From: Candidatus Vesicomyosocius sp. SY067_SCS001
Lineage (GTDB): Bacteria > Pseudomonadota > Gammaproteobacteria > PS1 > Pseudothioglobaceae
Direction of reading: 5' to 3'
Length of the DNA: 64,000 nucleotides
NCBI RefSeq assembly: GCF_014706615.1
Contig: NZ_CP054877.1
Location: 806,001-870,000, forward strand
The number at the start of each line of letters is the position of its first letter. Within the stretch, counting starts at the first letter, position 1. A program made the translations under genes and the position numbers. Shown in pieces: positions 57,368 through 64,000 of this stretch. Below the pieces are notes generated by a model. The model was not told where the DNA came from. It saw only the letters and a list, made by a program, of their open reading frames with translations, and did no database searches.

Positions 57368-58117
57368 TCAAGTTGTAATTATTTGATTTAGCCATGTTGA
57401 TACAGTATTAATCTCGTTATATTTAGTTAAATCAGTTTGTAAAGGTGTGATTGACACGTAACAATTAGTAATGGCATGAAAATCTGTCCCTACGCCATTA
57501 TCAGCTTCTTTACCATTCTTACCGATCCAATAAAGTGATGAGTCATTTTTATCGATAATACTTTGCTCTGACATATGACGCTTTCCTAAACGCGTTGTTT
57601 TAAATCCTTTAATATCACTAAAAATAACATCTGGAACATTAATATTCAGTACAGTATCGTATGATAAATGAGTATGAGATATCTGATTAATTAATTGTCT
57701 GATTACAATACCTGCTGTCTTAAAATGCCGACCCTTCCAACTTGCTAATGATATCGATACTGATGGTAAACCTAAAAATCGTCCTTCTATCGCACCAGCA
57801 ACAGTACCTGAATAAATCACATCATCACCCAGATTAGCACCGAAGTTAATACCTGTCACTACTAAATCAATTTCTTCATTTAGGAAGCCACACAGAGCTA
57901 AATGTACACAATCACTTGGTGTTGCATCAATACAATAAACATTATTTGATATTTTAATTGGCCTCAAAGGCTTATCAAGTGTAAGAGAACTACTACTAGC
58001 TGATTTATTTTCACTAGGTGCAACGATAATAACTTCATGTTCTTGTGCTAAAGATTGATAAAGTTCTATAATACCTTGAGCTTGATAACCATCATCATTA
58101 CTAACTAAAATCTTCAT
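57368..58117 (-). CDS. surE: 5'/3'-nucleotidase SurE
   Basis: A 249-residue metal-dependent nucleotidase. Motifs are MKILVSNDDGYQAQGI (metal aspartates, residues 8-9), APSENKSASSSSLT (~35), ATPSDCVHLAL, VVTGINFGANLGDDVIYSGTVA (~85-105), of which the NxGxNxGxDxxYSGTV core is complete. It acts on nucleoside monophosphates. In many genomes pcm and nlpD follow; here clpA precedes it by 21 bases. Confidence 0.95.
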   Translation of the reverse strand: MKILVSNDDGYQAQGIIELYQSLAQEHEVIIVAPSENKSASSSSLTLDKPLRPIKISNNVYCIDATPSDCVHLALCGFLNEEIDLVVTGINFGANLGDDVIYSGTVAGAIEGRFLGLPSVSISLASWKGRHFKTAGIVIRQLINQISHTHLSYDTVLNINVPDVIFSDIKGFKTTRLGKRHMSEQSIIDKNDSSLYWIGKNGKEADNGVGTDFHAITNCYVSITPLQTDLTKYNEINTVSTWLNQIITT

Positions 58118-58138
58118 CTTTAATTAGTAATATATGTA

Positions 58139-60361
58139 TCACGACTGTATCGCAAGGATAATTCTATCTTTTTTAACGTCAACCTTTACCAATCCTCCAT
58201 TAGTTAATTTACCAAACAATAATTCATCTGCTAATGGCTTACGAATTTCTTGTTCAACCAAACGTGCCATAGGCCGTGCACCCATCTTAGCATCATAACC
58301 ATGTTTTGCAAACCATGCTCTAGCAATATCAGACACAGTTAAAGAAACCTGTTTATTTTCTAATGCTTTCTTTAGTTCAAATAAAAACTTATTCACTACA
58401 TAAACAATAGTTTGTTCGTTAAGAGTATTAAAATAAATAACTTCTGATAAACGGTTTCTAAATTCTGGTGTGAATAATTTTTTCAATTCAGTTTCATAAT
58501 CTAATGAGCGGTCTTGTTCACTAAAACCTATTGATGTACGCTGAATACTTTGTACACCAGCATTTGATGTCATCACCAAAATTACATTTCTAAAATCAAC
58601 CTCTCGACCGCTAGCGTCGGTCATCTTACTATTATCCATAACTTGTAGTAGTAGATTAAAAATATCTGCATGAGCTTTTTCAATCTCATCAAGTAATAAC
58701 ACCGCATACGGGTTAGCATTAACCACTTCAGTTAATAGACCACCTTTATCATAACCTACATAACCTGGTGGTGATCCAATGAATTTAGAAACTGAGTGAC
58801 GTTCTCCATATTCGCTCATATCAAAACGTAACAACTTAATTCCCATAATTCGAGCTAATTGCTTGCAAATTTCTGTTTTACCAACACCAGTTGGTCCTGC
58901 AAAAAGAAAAGATCCGATTGGTTTATCAACTTGTGCCAAACCCGAACGTGACAACTTAATAGCCGTAGACAAACTACCCAATGCACGATCTTGTCCAAAC
59001 ACACCCAATTTAAGCTCTGATTCTAGATTTTTTAATAAATGTTTATCATCATTGGTAACTTTATTAGATGGGATACGTGCTAATTTAGAAATAATATTTT
59101 CAATATCGCCCACACCAATATTAATCTTACGTTTTGATTTGGGCTGAATTTGTTGATAAGCACCAACTTCATCAATTACATCAATTGCCTTATCTGGCAA
59201 GCAACGATTATTTATATAACGATGAGACAATTCAACAGCAGATCTTAACGCTGCCTCTGAATATTTAACTTTATGATAATTTTGGTAGTATTTTTTAAGA
59301 CCTTGTAGAATTTTAATAGTATCTGCTACAGAAGGCTCATCAATATCAATTTTTTGAAAACGACGTGATAATGCATGATCTTTCTCAAATACTTTTCGGT
59401 ATTCTTCATAAGTAGTTGAACCCATACACCTAAGTGTACCATCAGCCAATGCAGGCTTTAACAAATTAGAAGCATCTAATGACCCACCAGAAACACTACC
59501 TGCGCCAATTAAAGTATGAATTTCATCAATAAACAAAACAGCTTTCGGTATTTTTTCTAAATCGGTTAATACTGCTTTAAGGCGTTTTTCAAAATCACCT
59601 CGATATTTTGTACCTGCAATAAGCACACCAATATCTAGTGAATAAATACTAACTTTCTTTAAAATATCTGGCACTTTCCCTTCAACAATCTTCAATGCAA
59701 TACCTTGTGCAATAGCTGTTTTACCAACACCAGAAAGACCTACAAATAATAGGTTATTTTTACGACGTCTAGACAATACTTGTACTGTACGAATAATTTC
59801 CTCTTCTCTACCAAGAAGAGGATCTATTTGTCCAGACTTAGCTTTTTCACATAGATTTGTTGTATAAGTTTCCAATGAGGATTGTTTGATTTTTTCCTTA
59901 TCTAATTCCACTCTTGGATCACTTGTAATAGATTCTGTAGTCCTATTTAAAATATCCTCCATGGCATCTAAACGTGAAATATTATTAAGTTTTAGCAAAT
60001 AAACCGAATGAGAGTCCTTTTCAGAAAAAATACTCACAAGTATGTTCATTGCATATACCGTATTTTTTTGCGCAGATTGTGCTTGGTAAATACTACGTTG
60101 TAAAACACGCTGGAAACCTACTGTTAGTACAATATCAACATTAGAATCAAGCGCAATAAGTGGTGTATGTAAATCAATATAACCTTCTAATTCATCACGG
60201 AATTCATCAACATCAACCCGTTTATTATTTAATAAAGTAACCATCTCATCAATATTAAGTAGCGCTAAAAGTAAATGCTCAACCGTCACAAATTCCAAAC
60301 GATTATTACGAGCTTGTGTCATAACATAATTAATTTCTTGTTGTAATCCTGTTTCAATCAT
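58139..60361 (-). CDS. clpA: ATP-dependent Clp protease ATP-binding subunit ClpA
   Basis: A 740-residue AAA+ unfoldase with N-terminal double Clp-N repeat (FVTVEHLLLALLN) and two ATPase modules: Walker A GLSGVGKTAIAQG (~residue 205) with LFIDEIHTLIGAG, and GPTGVGKTEICKQ (~485) with LLLDEIEKAH. The frame is open 11 codons further, but the ATG at 60361 (MIETGLQQEIN) matches ClpA and has GGAG upstream. The adaptor gene clpS, normally just upstream, is absent. Confidence 0.95.
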   Translation of the reverse strand: MIETGLQQEINYVMTQARNNRLEFVTVEHLLLALLNIDEMVTLLNNKRVDVDEFRDELEGYIDLHTPLIALDSNVDIVLTVGFQRVLQRSIYQAQSAQKNTVYAMNILVSIFSEKDSHSVYLLKLNNISRLDAMEDILNRTTESITSDPRVELDKEKIKQSSLETYTTNLCEKAKSGQIDPLLGREEEIIRTVQVLSRRRKNNLLFVGLSGVGKTAIAQGIALKIVEGKVPDILKKVSIYSLDIGVLIAGTKYRGDFEKRLKAVLTDLEKIPKAVLFIDEIHTLIGAGSVSGGSLDASNLLKPALADGTLRCMGSTTYEEYRKVFEKDHALSRRFQKIDIDEPSVADTIKILQGLKKYYQNYHKVKYSEAALRSAVELSHRYINNRCLPDKAIDVIDEVGAYQQIQPKSKRKINIGVGDIENIISKLARIPSNKVTNDDKHLLKNLESELKLGVFGQDRALGSLSTAIKLSRSGLAQVDKPIGSFLFAGPTGVGKTEICKQLARIMGIKLLRFDMSEYGERHSVSKFIGSPPGYVGYDKGGLLTEVVNANPYAVLLLDEIEKAHADIFNLLLQVMDNSKMTDASGREVDFRNVILVMTSNAGVQSIQRTSIGFSEQDRSLDYETELKKLFTPEFRNRLSEVIYFNTLNEQTIVYVVNKFLFELKKALENKQVSLTVSDIARAWFAKHGYDAKMGARPMARLVEQEIRKPLADELLFGKLTNGGLVKVDVKKDRIILAIQS

Positions 60362-60437
60362 GGTTTTATTATATCTCCAATTCATATAATACACACATTA
60401 ATAACTGTTAATTTTTTGCGTATAAATTCTATCGCCT

Positions 60438-60478
60438 GTGATATTTTGATCCGTGCAATATCAAATAATAAATATCAC
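60438..60478 (-). other. Hairpin upstream of clpA
   Basis: GTGATATTTTGAT (60438-60450) pairs with ATCAA (60460-60464) and AATATCAC (60471-60478), a 13-pair stem with a six-base bulge and nine-base loop. It lies about 77 bases before the clpA start and about 100 after the lptG stop, so it could be a terminator of lptG or a 5'-leader structure of clpA. No T-run follows. Confidence 0.4.
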
Positions 60479-60578
60479 AAATTACATGGTAATATACTCA
60501 TCATTATGGCTACAATATTTGGAATTTATTGGGGTGTTTTTATTCTGATTGTAAAGGTTATAATAATGCCTTACTATA

Positions 60579-61661
60579 CTAATTAGCTGATTTTCTCTTT
60601 AACAACACCAATACAATAACCAATATCATTAGTGTCGGGATTGAGGCGCTTAAAAAATGATTATAATTAAACGTAAGTGACAATACACCGATGATACGTG
60701 AAGTTAACTCAAAAAATAAACTCATCATTAGACCTAAAAAAATTTTTTTACCAAGTGACGCATCACGAAGTGAACCAAAAACAAATAGCATTGAAAATAA
60801 TATCATCGCAACCAAAGTAACAGGTCTCATAAAACGTTTATATATTTCTATTTCAACAATATCAGCTACAAGATTATTATTTGTCAAAAAACTAATTTGC
60901 TTATAAAGATGCCAAGTAGAGAGTTTTCGAGAATCTTTCTTGAGATTTTTTATAAGTTTTTGATTAAATGATATTGGAACACTGTATTTCTTAAAATTAT
61001 TTTGAGAAAACGTTGTCAATTCTCCATTCTTACTTAATTGGTAATGAACGGATTTGCTAAGTTCTAAATTATTCCCATTAAAAGTTGCATTATCAGAATA
61101 TATAATAGAATCCAATACGCCTGGTGCACGTAATTTAATAAAAGTAATATCTTGAAATGATTTATCATCAAAGTCTTTCTTAAAATGAATAAAAAATCCA
61201 TTGTCTTTCAGCCAAAACTCTTGTTGATTTCTGCATATTATCTTCTGTTCTAATGCTTTAGAACGCAAACACTCTGCATATTCAGTGGTTATTGGTGCAA
61301 CCAATTCACCTATAAGGATAATAATTGCAATAAACATTAACGCAACCCAAACAACAATATTTGAAATTTGCATAATTGATACACCAGAACTTCTAATAAT
61401 AACCAACTGAGAAGTAGATGCTAAATTAGTCAACGCCAAAAGTGATCCTAATAAAATAATAACTGATGAATGCGAATACACAACCGCAGGAATATTCAAA
61501 ATCACATATTTTGTTGCTTCAAATACGGTGTAATTATATTGTCCTATAAATTTAACTTCCTCAAGAAAATTAAAAAATGCATAAATACTTATCCAAACTA
61601 ACATTACAATTAATGTATAAAAAGCCATAGTTTTAACAATATAAATGGTTAAGATTTTCAT
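60579..61661 (-). CDS. lptG: LPS export ABC transporter permease LptG
   Basis: A 360-residue permease of the LptB2FG complex that extracts LPS from the inner membrane. It has N-terminal helices (~residues 8-35, 55-80, 95-120), a beta-jellyroll periplasmic domain (~125-275), and three C-terminal helices. [16 protein letters not shown] and [20 protein letters not shown] are typical. The frame runs 18 codons upstream, but the ATG at 61661 ([12 protein letters not shown]) fits LptG better. lptF, usually just before it, is not here; guaA is divergent with 43 bases between. Confidence 0.88.
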   Translation of the reverse strand: MKILTIYIVKTMAFYTLIVMLVWISIYAFFNFLEEVKFIGQYNYTVFEATKYVILNIPAVVYSHSSVIILLGSLLALTNLASTSQLVIIRSSGVSIMQISNIVVWVALMFIAIIILIGELVAPITTEYAECLRSKALEQKIICRNQQEFWLKDNGFFIHFKKDFDDKSFQDITFIKLRAPGVLDSIIYSDNATFNGNNLELSKSVHYQLSKNGELTTFSQNNFKKYSVPISFNQKLIKNLKKDSRKLSTWHLYKQISFLTNNNLVADIVEIEIYKRFMRPVTLVAMILFSMLFVFGSLRDASLGKKIFLGLMMSLFFELTSRIIGVLSLTFNYNHFLSASIPTLMILVIVLVLLKRKSAN

Positions 61662-61704
61662 TAAAATAGTCTTCTTAATAATAGAATTATTTAACTTTGA
61701 TATC

Positions 61705-63270
61705 ATGATGAACAATCTTCACCTTAATAAAATTCTTATTCTTGATTTTGGTTCTCAATATACTCAACTTATTGCCCGTCGTGTACGTGATATTGGCGTT
61801 TATTGTGAATTATCTCGCTATGATATAAATAGTGACTTTATTAAAAAGTTCAATCCTAAAGGTATAATTCTTTCAGGTGGTCCTGACATAGTAACATTTA
61901 ACAATGCTGCTAGAGCACCAAGTATTATATTTGATCTCAACATACCAATACTAGGTATTTGTTATGGTATGCAAACTATGGCGATACAACTTGGCGGACA
62001 TGCTACTTCAGCTAATAAACATGAATACGGTTTTGCCAAAGTTCGTTCTTGCAACTACTCGCCACTACTAAATGGTATTAATGATGGAAGTAACGATTTA
62101 TTAGATGTGTGGATGAGTCACGGAATTGAGGTAAAACAATTACCAGATGGGTTTAAACTAATTGCTTCTACAGATAGCTGTAATATAGCAGGGTTTGCCG
62201 ATATAAATAAACATTATTATGGCTTACAATTTCATCCAGAAGTTACTCATACTAAACAAGGAAAACACATATTAGAGCGTTTTGTCAGTGACATTTGTCA
62301 ATGTAAAAAAAATTGGACAACAGATAATATCATCACTAAATTAGTGAATGATCTTAAAAAACAGATTGGTAATGCCAATGTTTTATTAGGTTTATCTGGT
62401 GGTGTAGATTCCTTAGTAGTTGCTGTACTTTTACAACAAGCAGTAGACAAACAACTTACTTGTGTATTTGTTGATAATGGTCTTTTACGTCTCAATGAAG
62501 GCAATAAGATAATGCAAAGTTTTGCACAAAATATGAGCGTAAAAGTTATACGTGTCAACGCTCAGAAAAAATTCTACAATGCACTATCAAATGAAGATAA
62601 ACCTGAGGCAAAACGAAAAATTATTGGTCATGCGTTTATTGAAGTATTTGAAGAAGAAGCTAAAAAACTTAATAACATTCAATTTTTAGCCCAAGGCACA
62701 ATTTACCCAGATGTTATTGAATCAGCAGGCACAAAATCAAACAAAACCAAAGTTATTAAATCACATCATAATGTAGGTGGATTGCCAGACAGTTTACAGT
62801 TAACATTAGTAGAACCTATTAAAGAATTATTCAAAGATGAAGTACGAAAAATTGGTGCTATACTTGGTATTCCAACGCATATGCTTTATTGTCATCCATT
62901 CCCAGGACCTGGATTAAGCATACGTATTTTAGGACAAGTAAAACAAGAATATGCAGATATTTTAAGACAAGCTGATACTATTTTCATAGACGAATTATAT
63001 AAAAATAATTTATACAACACAGTTAACCAAGCCTTTGCTGTATTCCTACCTATTAAATCAGTTGGCGTTACTGGAGATACAAGACGATATGACTATGTTA
63101 TTGCACTACGTGCTGTTGAAACAATTGACTTTATGACAGCTCGTTGGGCAAGACTACCTTATGATTTTCTAGATTTAGTATCCAATAGGATTATGAATGA
63201 AATTCCACGCATTTCACGTGTAGTCTATGATGTTTCTAGTAAACCACCAGCAACTATTGAATGGGAATAA
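61705..63270 (+). CDS. guaA: GMP synthase (glutamine-hydrolysing)
   Basis: A 521-residue two-domain enzyme. The class I glutaminase has [15 protein letters not shown] at the start, the nucleophile GICYGMQTM (~residue 90) and FHPEVTHT (~178). The synthetase has the PP-loop [16 protein letters not shown] (~232) and the dimerisation domain ending KPPATIEWE. The frame is open 20 codons upstream; the ATG at 61705 or 61708 is the true start. guaB is not adjacent. tadA overlaps its end by ten bases. Confidence 0.96.
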   Translation: MMNNLHLNKILILDFGSQYTQLIARRVRDIGVYCELSRYDINSDFIKKFNPKGIILSGGPDIVTFNNAARAPSIIFDLNIPILGICYGMQTMAIQLGGHATSANKHEYGFAKVRSCNYSPLLNGINDGSNDLLDVWMSHGIEVKQLPDGFKLIASTDSCNIAGFADINKHYYGLQFHPEVTHTKQGKHILERFVSDICQCKKNWTTDNIITKLVNDLKKQIGNANVLLGLSGGVDSLVVAVLLQQAVDKQLTCVFVDNGLLRLNEGNKIMQSFAQNMSVKVIRVNAQKKFYNALSNEDKPEAKRKIIGHAFIEVFEEEAKKLNNIQFLAQGTIYPDVIESAGTKSNKTKVIKSHHNVGGLPDSLQLTLVEPIKELFKDEVRKIGAILGIPTHMLYCHPFPGPGLSIRILGQVKQEYADILRQADTIFIDELYKNNLYNTVNQAFAVFLPIKSVGVTGDTRRYDYVIALRAVETIDFMTARWARLPYDFLDLVSNRIMNEIPRISRVVYDVSSKPPATIEWE

Positions 63271-63725
63271 CCACAGTAGATTGGATGACACTTGCTATTG
63301 AACAAGCAAAACAAGCACAACAAATAGGTGAAGTACCTGTTGGTGCAATCTTAGTACAAAATAATCAATTAATTGGAGAGGCACATAACCAAACAATTTT
63401 AAACAATGATCCAACTGCACATGCAGAAATACAATTATTGCGTATTGCAGGTAAAAAATTAAATAATTATCGATTATCTGGCACAACATTATATGTTACT
63501 TTAGAGCCTTGCACTATGTGTCTAGGTGCGATAGTTCATGCACGTATATCATATATTGTATTCGGTGCTTATGACAAAAAATCAGGTGCTTGTGGATCGT
63601 GTATAGATTTACTGAATAATCGATGTTTTAACCATTTAATTAGCATTAAAAGCGGTATTTTAGCTGACCAATGCAAAAATCTATTACAAAACTTTTTTAA
63701 AAATAAACGAATAAATAATCAATAA
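63261..63725 (+). CDS. tadA: tRNA-specific adenosine deaminase TadA
   Basis: A 154-residue deaminase making inosine at position 34 of tRNA-Arg(ACG). The zinc motifs are HAEIQLLR (~residue 53) and [14 protein letters not shown] (~83). The start overlaps guaA by ten bases; no better start is visible. It ends 14 bases from the convergent fabG. Confidence 0.93.
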   Translation: MGITTVDWMTLAIEQAKQAQQIGEVPVGAILVQNNQLIGEAHNQTILNNDPTAHAEIQLLRIAGKKLNNYRLSGTTLYVTLEPCTMCLGAIVHARISYIVFGAYDKKSGACGSCIDLLNNRCFNHLISIKSGILADQCKNLLQNFFKNKRINNQ

Positions 63726-63739
63726 AAATAACTTAAGTC

Positions 63740-64000
63740 TTAGACTGTATACATCCCACCATTAACATGTAATGTCTGTGCTGTAATGTATGAAGCACCG
63801 TCACCTGCTAAAAATAATACTACATTAGCAACTTCATAAACTGTACCTAAACGATTCATTGGAATTTGTTGAGATACAGCTACTATTTGCTCTTCAGATA
63901 ATGTATTAATCATATCTGTTTGAATAAAACCAGGAGCAATCGAATTAATTGTAATATTACGAGAACCCACTTCACGGGCCAATGATTTGGTAAACCCTAT
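63740..64000 (-). CDS. fabG: 3-oxoacyl-ACP reductase FabG, C-terminal part (partial)
   Basis: Only the last 86 codons are in the window; the gene continues past base 64000. The frame reads IGFTKSLAREVGSRNITINS, then IAPGFIQTDM and the C-terminal GASYITAQTLHVNGGMYTV, which is FabG of the short-chain dehydrogenase family. It reduces beta-ketoacyl-ACP in fatty-acid synthesis. The NADPH site and catalytic Ser-Tyr are outside the window. Confidence 0.9.
   Translation of the reverse strand: MGFTKSLAREVGSRNITINSIAPGFIQTDMINTLSEEQIVAVSQQIPMNRLGTVYEVANVVLFLAGDGASYITAQTLHVNGGMYTV

Noticed and set aside
1-64000. CRISPR arrays, transposases, integrases, phage genes or rRNA
   Set aside because: I saw no regularly spaced repeats, no recombinase motifs and no rRNA sequence on either strand.

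Overview
This is a strongly AT-rich chromosomal window from a sulfur-oxidising gammaproteobacterium under genome reduction. The gene content best fits the SUP05 / vesicomyid clam-symbiont group (Candidatus Ruthia, Candidatus Vesicomyosocius). Three things point there: a complete reverse dissimilatory sulfite reductase (rDsr) cluster, single-copy housekeeping genes of gammaproteobacterial type, and long AT-rich gene deserts without mobile elements next to operons whose genes overlap by 1-14 bases. I cannot choose the species from the sequence alone. No IS element, prophage, CRISPR array, rRNA or replication origin is visible.

Layout. 1-5554: the end of biotin synthesis (bioF', bioH), purE-purK, then a leftward overlapping operon lpxK-trm112-kdsB-folD-glutaredoxin (lipid A, KDO, folate). 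5555-8561: lolC-lolD lipoprotein export between two empty stretches. 8562-12505 (leftward): infA, tRNA-Leu(CAA), the sodium-pumping oxaloacetate decarboxylase oadG-oadA-oadB, and panD. 12670-16796: metF, a small HTH gene with hemD and an unknown gene, a Na+/Ca2+ exchanger and tsaE. 17187-29669 (leftward): the rDsr locus in the order dsrA-B-E-F-H-C-M-K-L-J-O-P-N-R, followed upstream by an orphan gltD. 31511-40984: rplS, a carA-mlaA-carB-greA operon, a small heavy-metal-domain gene overlapping thiS, and a PP-loop ATPase divergent from a one-cysteine TusE/DsrC paralogue. 41012-49101: alaS, a frameshifted yciO beside its usual PHP-phosphatase neighbour, and the sugar-nucleotide operon glmS-pgi-galU. 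49102-55182: a sparse surface-glycan region with three glycosyltransferases and an unrecognised 246-residue protein inside roughly 2.7 kb of apparently eroded DNA. 55183-64000: glnS, surE, clpA, lptG, guaA, tadA and the 3' end of fabG.

How it works together. The rDsr genes would oxidise stored or imported sulfur to sulfite. DsrEFH passes sulfane sulfur to DsrC, DsrAB oxidises it, DsrL handles NAD(P)H electrons, and DsrMKJOP connects DsrC to the membrane electron pool. The other genes are mostly biosynthesis (biotin, purines, pyrimidine/arginine precursor, folate, thiamine, pantothenate, siroheme/heme) and cell-envelope construction, as expected for a nutrient-providing chemoautotrophic symbiont.

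Points most worth a second look: DsrJ has no cysteine outside its three heme motifs; a hairpin with a T-run sits between dsrC and dsrM; MlaA lacks a lipobox cysteine and lies between carA and carB; yciO carries a single frameshift; a TusE-like protein is paired with a PP-loop ATPase; and some gene deserts contain hairpins or short open remnants.
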